NCBI GenBank assembly: GCA_011330545.1
Contig: DRQI01000325.1
Location: forward strand, 1-5,314
Length of the DNA stretch: 5,314 bases
DNA from: Flavobacteriia bacterium
GTDB taxonomy: Bacteria; Bacteroidota; Bacteroidia; Flavobacteriales; Flavobacteriaceae
Reading direction: 5' to 3'
In this document: positions 1 through 5,314 of the stretch, piece after piece
Position numbering within the stretch: position 1 is the first letter of the stretch
Layout of the letters: the number at the start of each line of letters is the position of its first letter
The notes under the pieces: generated by a model
Databases searched by the model: none
Told to the model about the DNA's origin: nothing
Seen by the model: only the letters and a program-made list of their open reading frames with translations
Made by a program: the position numbers and the translations under genes

Positions 1-488
1 AAAACTAAATTTGCCAAAGCCCCTGCTACTTTGTTAGAAATCCCCATAATGGCAATACGTTTTGCTGCACTTTTTATAGGGCCTAAGATGGTAATATAAG
101 GATTTGAGGCCGTTTGCAACATCGTCATCCCGGTACCTTGAATAAATATTCCGGTTAAGAATATCCAATAAGTCCGGGCTTCGGCAGCAGGAATAAAAAC
201 CAAAGCGCCAATGGCCATGATTATTAATCCCAGAGACATTCCTTTTCGATATCCAATTTTCTTGATTACCCATGAAGCCGGCAATGCCATAAATACAAAA
301 GAAATATAAGATGCTGTAGCCACCAAATAAGCCTGTGCAGAGGTTAACTCATTAAGGGTTTTCATAAAAGGAATTAATGAACCGTTTATCCAAGTTACAA
401 ATCCGAAAATAAAAAATAAGCCCGCTATAATAGCAATGGGCACCATCATATTTTTGTTTTGTTGCTGTGGTTCTTTCGTTTGTGACAT
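1..488 (-). CDS. FHS-family MFS sugar permease (FucP/GluP/NagP-like), N-terminal part
   Basis: Inner-membrane sugar:cation symporter of the fucose-galactose-glucose-hexuronide branch of the major facilitator superfamily; the amino-sugar neighbours suggest GlcNAc (a NagP role), which is inferred. Only the first 162 codons are present, and the frame runs off the left edge without a stop; the family is usually a little over 400 residues. A short polar Gln-rich start (residues 1-13) precedes four hydrophobic segments at about 16-40, 52-74, 84-102 and 106-132. Visible family marks are the GFVTWINGSLIPF stretch in helix 1, the basic loop KKIGYRKG (76-83) between helices 2 and 3, and TASNPYITILG (126-136), which matches the ANPF-type motif of FucP. 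The ATG at 488 is the only plausible start: the frame reaches a stop 15 codons upstream with no other ATG. There is no clear Shine-Dalgarno sequence. It lies 235 bp downstream of the regulator gene on the same strand, so it probably has its own promoter. Family is confident; substrate is not. Confidence 0.9.
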   Translation of the reverse strand, partial: MSQTKEPQQQNKNMMVPIAIIAGLFFIFGFVTWINGSLIPFMKTLNELTSAQAYLVATASYISFVFMALPASWVIKKIGYRKGMSLGLIIMAIGALVFIPAAEARTYWIFLTGIFIQGTGMTMLQTASNPYITILGPIKSAAKRIAIMGISNKVAGALANLV

Positions 489-501
489 ATATTCTGAAGG
501 T

Positions 502-640
502 TTGATTTCGTCGTGATTTTTATATTGAGTCTAGAAGAAAAATATAATCTTTATAAATTAATAGGGTTAAAAATTGATGTCTAATGTAATAAATTTATCA
601 TATAACAGCCGCGAAATTTCTACAATTGACACGAAATCAA
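502..640. repeat. Widely spaced 10-bp inverted repeat upstream of the permease gene
   Basis: TTGATTTCGT at 502-511 is the exact reverse complement of ACGAAATCAA at 631-640. The first copy lies 14 bp upstream of the permease ATG and the second about 140 bp upstream, so the pair brackets the likely promoter. Two copies of one regulator half-site are possible, but a 10-bp match in an AT-rich gap of this size can arise by chance. I saw no confident Bacteroidota promoter (TTG-N17-23-TAnnTTTG) between them on the minus strand; the nearest -7-like string lacks a partner TTG. Confidence 0.3.
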
Positions 641-685
641 GGTTAAACAAACACAATAGACCTACGAAAACAGGTATTTAACAGG

Positions 686-710
686 ATTTGTGAATTTGTG
701 CTTAACACAA
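686..710. repeat. Short dyad TTGTG-N5-CACAA with tandem ATTTGTG copies, after the regulator stop codon
   Basis: TTGTG (696-700) and CACAA (706-710) form a 5-bp dyad around a 5-bp centre. The left arm is part of ATTTGTG (694-700), which also occurs just before it at 686-692, giving two copies in 8-bp register. The site lies 14-38 bp past the stop of the response regulator gene (minus strand) and about 200 bp upstream of the permease start. As RNA it would make only a weak hairpin with no following U-tract, so it is a poor intrinsic terminator. It could be a protein-binding site for permease control. This is speculative. Confidence 0.3.
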
Positions 711-723
711 CTCAATAACCTCA

Positions 724-1431
724 TCAATCAGTCCTTAAAATAGTACGTTTGGTATGGTTTACATATTTTCTGCCGATAGGAATTCGTTTTGAATGGACTT
801 CAATTAAATTACCTTCCACACTTTTTACTTTATCAATGGCAATGGTATACGACCTGTGTATGCGTAAAAAATTATTCTTAGGGAGTTCTTCGGTAATACT
901 TGTCAGGGATTTATGTACCAAATAATCGCCGGTAGCCGTAAAAATTTTTATATAATCTTTTAAACTTTCGATATAATAAATATCATCAAATTTAATTTTA
1001 ACCAATTTCTTATCAACTTTTAAGAAGATATGCGAATCATCCTCTATGTGTGTTTTAGAAAGGCCTCGTTGCAAATATATCTGTTGGGTTATTTTATTGA
1101 TGGTTTTTAAAAAGCGATTAAACGGAATGGGTTTTACCAAATAGTCTAATACGTCTAGGGTAAAACTGTCAACAGCATACTCCCGATATGCCGTTGTAAT
1201 CACAATATTAGGCCGAAATTCTAAGTTTTTTACAAATTCTAAGCCATTCATTTTAGGCATATTAATATCTAAAAAGATGACATCAATGTTATTTTCTTTA
1301 ATTGTTGTCAATGCCATTAAAGGATTATTGAAACTTGCCACCAGTTCAAAGTTTTGAAACTCAGAAAGATACTTTTCGATAATCTTAATGGCTAAAGGCT
1401 CATCGTCTATTATGACACATTTAATTTTCAT
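724..1431 (-). CDS. LytTR-family DNA-binding response regulator
   Basis: Cytoplasmic transcription factor of a two-component system, 235 residues, the normal length for the LytR/AgrA/AlgR class. The N-terminal receiver domain (about 3-118) has the acidic pocket IIDDEP (D9, D10), the phospho-acceptor D55 in VIFLDINMP, T79/T80 and the conserved lysine K100 in YLVKPI. A linker follows, then a LytTR DNA-binding domain (about 134-232), recognised by DDIYYIESLKDYIKI, the HKSLTSITEELP segment, NFLRIHRSYTIAIDKV and RIPIGRKY. The ATG at 1431 lies inside the last codons of the upstream kinase gene (11-bp overlap), so the two are almost certainly co-transcribed and translationally coupled. Phosphorylation by that kinase is the expected input. 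Its targets are not shown; the permease, the nagB-like gene or the hexosaminidase gene nearby are the natural candidates. No unusual or missing key residue was seen. Confidence 0.95.
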   Translation of the reverse strand: MKIKCVIIDDEPLAIKIIEKYLSEFQNFELVASFNNPLMALTTIKENNIDVIFLDINMPKMNGLEFVKNLEFRPNIVITTAYREYAVDSFTLDVLDYLVKPIPFNRFLKTINKITQQIYLQRGLSKTHIEDDSHIFLKVDKKLVKIKFDDIYYIESLKDYIKIFTATGDYLVHKSLTSITEELPKNNFLRIHRSYTIAIDKVKSVEGNLIEVHSKRIPIGRKYVNHTKRTILRTD

Positions 1432-2473
1432 TAATTAAAGGAATTATTAATTCTACAACGTATTTATTTTCTACAATAGCCGTTTTGAGCTTAAACTGAT
1501 TTGCATATAGCAAATGTAACCTTCTTTTTACATTTTCAATACCAATTCCGTGTTTAGTCACTACATTTGATAACGTATCAAACGTATTTTCTACATAGAA
1601 GAGCAATTCTTGGCCTCTTTTTTCAAATGTAATCACTAATTCAATATAATCGCTATTTTTTGTACCATGTTTAAAACAATTCTCTATAAAAGGCAGAAAA
1701 AGCAATGGGGGCACAACCACATCATCAATATTGCCCGAAATTGTCAATTCAGAATGAATAGCGGTACCAAAGCGTAACTTCTCTAATTCTAAATAGCTAT
1801 GAATATAATTAATTTCTCTTAATAATTCAATTTTAGGCTCTTTGACTTCATACAATACATATTGCATAATTTCAGATAGCTTTAGTATAACTTCGGGTGT
1901 TTTATCAGATTTTTCAATAGCCAACGCATATAAATTATTTAGGGTATTAAAAAAAAAGTGAGGCTGAATTTGGGTTTTTAAAAAATTCAACTCAGAGTGC
2001 AACTGCGCTTTTTGTAATTGTTCTGTCCTTTTCTTTTCAAAAATCCAGTCAGCGGTTAATTTAATCGTGGTTACTAAAGCCACATCATAAATACCTATCA
2101 AAAAAACTATTATTATGTGATTGAAAGAATATGCCTTTTGCGGCGTACTTGATTCGGGCCAAACATTTTCATTTATTAAATAATAAATTAATTCTGTTCT
2201 AATAACATAAAAAATACAAAGCGCTATTATAAAATTTATAAGATAACTGACATATTTTTTTTTAAGGATAAATTTTGGAAACAAAAAGTAAATATTGACA
2301 TATACCAAAATCATGCTTAAGGTAAACGTCACTAAATTTGATTTAAAAGAGTACCAATAATCTTCGTAATAGCTACCCCATCTTATTACATCAAAGGTAA
2401 AATAGCTAATCCAAAATATGAAATGATACTTTAAAGGTATCCTATTATTAGTATTTTTAAGTGTCTCTATCAA
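1421..2473 (-). CDS. LytS/YehU-type membrane sensor histidine kinase
   Basis: Inner-membrane sensor kinase, 350 residues, partner of the overlapping LytTR regulator. Four hydrophobic segments are seen at about 16-32, 46-65, 75-100 and 119-141, with only short loops between them, so there is no sizeable periplasmic sensor domain; the signal is probably sensed in or at the membrane, or through another protein. A short coiled linker (145-163) leads to the His_kinase domain (PF06580 type) with H172 in QIQPHFFFNTLNNL as the phosphorylated histidine. The ATPase part has an N-box PFIENCFKHG (N265, H269) and a G-box HGIGIENVKRRL (G309, G311). The start is a TTG at 2473: the frame meets a stop three codons upstream, no ATG occurs before M54, and starting there would delete the first helix and cut into the second. 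No Shine-Dalgarno sequence is visible. Function as a kinase is secure from the motifs; the ligand is unknown. Confidence 0.93.
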   Translation of the reverse strand: MIETLKNTNNRIPLKYHFIFWISYFTFDVIRWGSYYEDYWYSFKSNLVTFTLSMILVYVNIYFLFPKFILKKKYVSYLINFIIALCIFYVIRTELIYYLINENVWPESSTPQKAYSFNHIIIVFLIGIYDVALVTTIKLTADWIFEKKRTEQLQKAQLHSELNFLKTQIQPHFFFNTLNNLYALAIEKSDKTPEVILKLSEIMQYVLYEVKEPKIELLREINYIHSYLELEKLRFGTAIHSELTISGNIDDVVVPPLLFLPFIENCFKHGTKNSDYIELVITFEKRGQELLFYVENTFDTLSNVVTKHGIGIENVKRRLHLLYANQFKLKTAIVENKYVVELIIPLINEN

Positions 2474-2629
2474 AAGTTGTAATTATTTAAAAATAAGCCT
2501 TTAATAACAAAAAAATTAGAAATGTCTAAATTAAATAATTATCTCTTCTTTTGCTAAAAAAAACAAATATGTTCATCCCTCAATAGATGTTATTCATTAT
2601 TGTTTTGCTGTTGTTAGTATATTAATTTT

Positions 2630-2658
2630 TTTGAAGGCTACAAATAGTAGTACGTTTA
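2630..2658 (+). promoter_or_regulatory. Candidate Bacteroidota-type promoter for the nagB-like gene
   Basis: TTTG at 2630-2633 is followed by 17 bp and TACGTTTA at 2651-2658. This fits the flavobacterial pattern TTG-N17-23-TAnnTTTG with one mismatch in the last base of the -7 box. Transcription would start near 2664 and give a leader of about 125 nt that includes the terminator hairpin. A second, weaker possibility is TTG at 2600-2602 with TAATTTTT at 2623-2630 (20-bp spacer), which would start about 28 nt earlier. Neither is tested. Confidence 0.4.
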
Positions 2659-2730
2659 TGAAAGATTTTAAGATTTAATTCTACTAAAGGAATAGAAATC
2701 GAATTTATGTTAAATGTTTTGAGTTAGTGT

Positions 2731-2761
2731 AAAAATAAACGGGTTCTTCCCGTTTATTTTT
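2731..2761 (+). terminator. Strong intrinsic terminator-like hairpin in the nagB leader
   Basis: The arm at 2731-2743 (AAAAATAAACGGG) is a perfect 13-bp reverse complement of 2749-2761 (CCCGTTTATTTTT), with the 5-nt loop TTCTT. The GC pairs sit at the loop end and the right arm ends in a T-run, the classic Rho-independent form. It is A/T symmetric and could also stop leftward transcription. It is oddly placed: no rightward gene lies before it, since the kinase is transcribed away, and the nagB-like start codon is only 28 bp after it. It may therefore be a leader attenuator, the end of a short RNA, or an insulator between divergent units. The structure itself is certain; its function is not. 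Confidence 0.75.
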
Positions 2762-2788
2762 TCTGAATTTTTAAATCCAATACTGCGA

Positions 2789-4714
2789 ATGTCAACAATT
2801 GCTCTAAATAAAAAAAGAATTACCTACAGTCCTCCCGGTAAATTTGAAGAAACACGTTTTGAAAAAATTCACAATGTTATTTTTGACAATTCTAATGAGG
2901 CTTCTATTACAGTAGCCAAAGAAATTGCCGAATTGATTCGCCAAAAACAACAACACAACCAATCTTGTGTACTTGGCTTAGCTACCGGCTCTTCACCTAT
3001 TAAAGTATATGAAGAATTGGTACGGATGCACAAAGAAGAAGGCTTGAGTTTTGAACATGTCATTACTTTTAATTTGGATGAATACTATCCAATGGACAAA
3101 CAAAACATACAGAGTTATCATTATTTTATGCATGAACACCTCTTTGACCATATTGATATCATGCCTGAAAATATTCATATCCCCGACGGTACCATCCCCA
3201 GTGATGAAATCTATCAATATTGTATCGATTATGAAATGCAAATTAAAGAAGCCGGTGGATTAGATTTTCAACTGTTAGGTATCGGCAGGACGGGCCATGT
3301 AGGATTTAATGAGCCGGGTTCGCACCTAAATTCAGGAACCCGTAGCATTACCCTTGACCATCTCACCAGAGTAGATGCCGCCCCTGCCTTTTTAGGAATT
3401 GATAATGTACCCAGAAAAGCAATTACTATGGGTATCGGCACTATTAAAAAAGCCAAAAGAATTGTACTGTTGGCTTGGGGTATCAACAAAGCAGATATTA
3501 TCAAAGAGACCATTGAAGGTGAAATCTCTTCAGATGTACCTGCCACGTATTTGCAAAGCCATCACAATACTACTTTTGTCTTAGACCAACAGGCTTCTTC
3601 TGAACTTACCAGGGTTAAAACACCGTGGTTGGTCTCTTCGTGTATTTGGACTGAAGATTTGAAAAGAAAAGCGGTAGTATGGCTCAGTGAGCGCCTCAAT
3701 AAGTCTATCCTTAAACTTACCGATAAAGATTATAATAATAATGGAATGTCAAGTTTACTCATTGAAGAACGTACCGCTTATGATTTGAATATTAAAATGT
3801 TCAACATCTTACAACACACCATTACCGGATGGCCGGGAGGCAAACCCAATGCTGATGACACCAATAGGCCTGAAAGGGCATTGCCGGCTAAAAAAAGAGT
3901 CATAATCTTTAGTCCGCATCCCGATGATGATGTTATCTCTATGGGAGGTACTTTTGACCGATTGGTAGAACAAGGGCATGAAGTACATGTGGTATACCAA
4001 ACTTCAGGTAATATTGCTGTTTCTGACCAAGAAGCATTAAAATATGCCGAAGTGAGCCAACAACTAAATGATTCTGAGTTTATTGATTCTATTATTAACA
4101 GTATCTCTAAAAAGCAAGAAAATAGCCGCGACACCCTTGAAGTGAGAAAACTCAAAGGATTTATCAGGCGTAGTGAATCATTGGCAGCAACGCGGTATTT
4201 GAGCTTATCGGATAAAAATGTACATTTTTTAGATTTGCCTTTTTATGAAACAGGAGCCATCAAAAAAAATAAATTATCGAATGCCGATATCGATATCATG
4301 TGTAACATTATTGAAAAAATAAAACCGCATCAAATTTATGCAGCTGGTGATTTGGCCGACCCTCATGGTACACATGAAGTATGTTTGAATGCGTTGTTCG
4401 TGGCATTAGAAAGATTAAAGCCAAAATCTTTTATGAATGAATGTTGGGTATGGCTCTATCGCGGGGCTTGGCACGAATGGGAAACCTATCAAATTGATAT
4501 GGCTGTACCGATGAGTCCTGACCAAGTGATGAAAAAAAGGCATGCTATCTTTTTCCATCAGTCACAAAAAGACGGCGTGATGTTTCAAGGTGATGACTCT
4601 AGGGAGTTTTGGGTACGCGTAGAAGATAGAAACAGGCTTACTGCAAAAAAATACAATGACCTCGGCCTAGCCGATTACGCAGCTATTGAAGCCTTTAAAA
4701 GATATTACTTTTAA
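2789..4714 (+). CDS. nagB: Glucosamine-6-phosphate deaminase-like / PIG-L deacetylase-like fusion protein
   Basis: Cytoplasmic fusion of 641 residues; stand-alone NagB is about 270. It matches the long 'glucosamine-6-phosphate deaminase-like' form I recall as common in Bacteroidota. Residues about 25-305 are the NagB domain, which in the family converts glucosamine-6-P to fructose-6-P and ammonia. Visible are phosphate loop LATGSSP (64-70), catalytic base D97 in FNLDEYY, loop GIGRTGHVGFNEPGS (164-178) with H170 and E175, TRV (R194) and INKAD (K234). E. coli NagB has Asp141 where this protein has T168, so activity is not guaranteed. After a linker (306-366), residues about 368-600 are a PIG-L/LmbE domain: PHPDDD (376-381; H377 and D380 as metal ligands, D379 as base) and DPHGTHEV (H526 as catalytic histidine, H529 as third ligand), by analogy with MshB. 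It has no signal peptide or membrane segment. Joint deacetylation and deamination of GlcNAc-6-P is an attractive inference, unproven. The ATG at 2789 follows the leader terminator; no Shine-Dalgarno sequence is seen. Confidence 0.93.
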   Translation: MSTIALNKKRITYSPPGKFEETRFEKIHNVIFDNSNEASITVAKEIAELIRQKQQHNQSCVLGLATGSSPIKVYEELVRMHKEEGLSFEHVITFNLDEYYPMDKQNIQSYHYFMHEHLFDHIDIMPENIHIPDGTIPSDEIYQYCIDYEMQIKEAGGLDFQLLGIGRTGHVGFNEPGSHLNSGTRSITLDHLTRVDAAPAFLGIDNVPRKAITMGIGTIKKAKRIVLLAWGINKADIIKETIEGEISSDVPATYLQSHHNTTFVLDQQASSELTRVKTPWLVSSCIWTEDLKRKAVVWLSERLNKSILKLTDKDYNNNGMSSLLIEERTAYDLNIKMFNILQHTITGWPGGKPNADDTNRPERALPAKKRVIIFSPHPDDDVISMGGTFDRLVEQGHEVHVVYQTSGNIAVSDQEALKYAEVSQQLNDSEFIDSIINSISKKQENSRDTLEVRKLKGFIRRSESLAATRYLSLSDKNVHFLDLPFYETGAIKKNKLSNADIDIMCNIIEKIKPHQIYAAGDLADPHGTHEVCLNALFVALERLKPKSFMNECWVWLYRGAWHEWETYQIDMAVPMSPDQVMKKRHAIFFHQSQKDGVMFQGDDSREFWVRVEDRNRLTAKKYNDLGLADYAAIEAFKRYYF

Positions 4715-4744
4715 TGTAAAATACCTCGTTTTGATTTTAACTGC

Positions 4745-4776
4745 GATACTTTGTGCTAAAAACACCGTGAAGTATC
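4745..4776. repeat. Imperfect inverted repeat in the nagB-hexosaminidase gap
   Basis: GATACTT (4745-4751) and AAGTATC (4770-4776) are exact reverse complements. Inside them, GTG (4753-4755) can pair with CAC (4763-4765), with mismatched bases between. It lies 30 bp after the stop of the nagB-like gene in the 169-bp gap before the hexosaminidase gene. A T-run (4791-4797) follows only 14 bp later, so it is not a standard terminator. It could be an mRNA stem-loop that affects stability or partial termination, or an operator. I found no confident promoter for the hexosaminidase gene in the rest of the gap, so read-through from the nagB-like gene is plausible. Confidence 0.3.
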
Positions 4777-4883
4777 AATATGATTGTATCCTTTTTTAAC
4801 CATCTAAAAGAAACTAGTAATTTTATTGAAACTTATATCAGCTTAAAAAATTAAACCTTATTTTTATTGTAATACCAACAACC

Positions 4884-5314
4884 ATGAAAAATAAACTCCT
4901 CCTTACACTTTTTGCCTTATTGATTCATTTGACTTATATGAGTGCCCAACACAATATTATTCCAGTCCCCGTTAGTTATACTGCTAATGATGCTGCTTTT
5001 ACCTTTCAAAAGGAAACTTACCTTCATACCAATATAAAAGACGCCCAAGCATTAAAATATATTGGCCAATTTCGCGATTTTCTGTCGCAACGTAAAATAA
5101 CGCTTATTGATAAAAAATCAAAACAACAAGTTATCCGTATCTCTTTAAACAGGAAACCAAATGCAACATTAGCAAGCGAAGGTTATACCTTAATTGTTAC
5201 AAATGACATGATTCATCTCACTGCCAATAAAGCCGCAGGTATTTTTAATGGTATCCAAACCTTAAAGCAATTATTTCCGTTAGATACGAATAAAGAAAAC
5301 CCCATAAAAATAAC
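4884..5314 (+). CDS. Secreted GH20 beta-N-acetylhexosaminidase, N-terminal part
   Basis: Exported glycosidase expected to remove terminal GlcNAc or GalNAc from chito-oligosaccharides, glycans or muropeptides. Only 143 codons are present; the right edge cuts it before the catalytic GH20 barrel (with its Asp-Glu pair), so activity cannot be judged. Residues 1-21 form a signal peptide: basic MKNK, a hydrophobic core LLLTLFALLIHL, and a likely signal peptidase I cut before Q22 (MSA/Q). There is no lipobox cysteine, so the protein should be periplasmic or secreted rather than a lipoprotein. The mature start HNIIPVPVSYT and the later segment EGYTLIV...IHLTANKAAGIFNGIQTLKQLFP match the GH20 N-terminal alpha/beta domain (PF02838 type). 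The ATG at 4884 is chosen because the signal peptide begins there. It lies 169 bp after the nagB-like gene on the same strand, consistent with a shared amino-sugar pathway. Confidence 0.88.
   Translation, partial: MKNKLLLTLFALLIHLTYMSAQHNIIPVPVSYTANDAAFTFQKETYLHTNIKDAQALKYIGQFRDFLSQRKITLIDKKSKQQVIRISLNRKPNATLASEGYTLIVTNDMIHLTANKAAGIFNGIQTLKQLFPLDTNKENPIKI

Larger units (their letters stand above)
2474..2788. other. Divergent intergenic region between kinase and nagB-like gene
   Basis: This 315-bp very AT-rich gap separates the leftward kinase/regulator unit from the rightward nagB-like gene and must hold the promoters of both. It contains a candidate rightward promoter (2630-2658) and a strong hairpin terminator (2731-2761). 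Two tiny ATG frames occur on the plus strand: 2587-2625 (12 codons, hydrophobic MLFIIVLLLLVY) and 2658-2678 (6 codons); neither has coding support. An 11-bp inverted repeat of pure A/T (2480-2490 with 2531-2541) lies just upstream of the kinase start and is weak evidence of anything in sequence this AT-rich. No convincing TTG/TAnnTTTG pair was found for the kinase on the minus strand. Confidence 0.6.

Noticed and set aside
34..273. 79-codon minus-strand frame within the permease gene
   Set aside because: It is a frame-shifted shadow of the permease coding sequence, which reads through 1-488 with clear family motifs in another frame.
1421..1431. Kinase/regulator overlap as a frameshift or fused gene
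   Set aside because: Both genes have complete domains and proper stop and start codons; an 11-bp overlap is ordinary operon coupling.
2480..2541. 11-bp inverted repeat TAATTATTTAA / TTAAATAATTA near the kinase start, as an operator
   Set aside because: Composed only of A and T in a very AT-rich gap, so chance occurrence is likely; no GC contacts or supporting promoter were seen.
2587..2625. 12-codon hydrophobic frame (MLFIIVLLLLVY) before the nagB-like gene, as a leader peptide or toxin
   Set aside because: Too short, no ribosome-binding context, it overlaps the candidate promoters, and hydrophobic codons are expected in T-rich DNA.
3268..3546. 92-codon minus-strand frame opposite the NagB domain
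   Set aside because: Antisense shadow of the conserved GIGRTGH...TRV region; its hydrophobic look comes from the complementary codons.
3778..4155. 125-codon minus-strand frame opposite the fusion gene
   Set aside because: Antisense to the strongly supported NagB/PIG-L coding sequence, spanning the conserved PHPDDD motif; the Ser/Leu/Cys-rich translation shows no domain.
1..5314. CRISPR array, tRNA/rRNA gene, insertion sequence or phage attachment site
   Set aside because: No regularly spaced repeats, no transposase or integrase frame, no terminal inverted repeats and no tRNA-like sequence were seen on reading both strands.

Overview
The window looks like a chromosomal fragment from a Bacteroidota species, most likely a flavobacterium. 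The DNA is AT-rich. The secreted protein has a signal peptide ending in the SAQ pattern typical of this phylum. Start sites lack clear Shine-Dalgarno sequences. The long NagB-PIG-L fusion and the LytS/LytTR two-component pair without a large sensor domain are also characteristic of the group. The taxonomic call is an inference; there is no rRNA or other marker gene here.

Layout. Positions 1-488 (minus) hold the first 162 codons of a major facilitator sugar transporter of the FucP/GluP (FHS) type, cut by the left edge. Positions 489-723 are non-coding and contain short dyads that could be operators. Positions 724-2473 (minus) hold a two-gene unit: a four-helix membrane histidine kinase (1421-2473, TTG start) followed by a LytTR response regulator (724-1431), overlapping by 11 bp. 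Positions 2474-2788 are a divergent intergenic region with a candidate promoter and a near-textbook intrinsic terminator hairpin lying in front of, not behind, the next gene. Positions 2789-4714 (plus) encode a 641-residue fusion of a glucosamine-6-phosphate deaminase (NagB)-like domain and a PIG-L/LmbE deacetylase-like domain. After a 169 bp gap, 4884-5314 (plus) is the start of a secreted GH20 beta-N-acetylhexosaminidase, cut by the right edge.

How the genes could work together. The set reads as an amino-sugar (chitin, chitobiose or peptidoglycan GlcNAc) use locus. The exported hexosaminidase would release GlcNAc, the FHS permease would import it, and the NagB-PIG-L protein would act on amino-sugar phosphate in the cytoplasm, possibly removing both acetate and ammonia. 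The kinase/regulator pair is the obvious candidate local controller. This pathway assignment is inferred from domain identity and gene neighbourhood.

The most interesting points are the fused deaminase whose catalytic-loop aspartate is replaced by threonine, its linked deacetylase domain with an intact-looking metal site, and the unexplained terminator in its leader. The window does not show a clearly new system; it shows a recognisable locus with several details worth testing.
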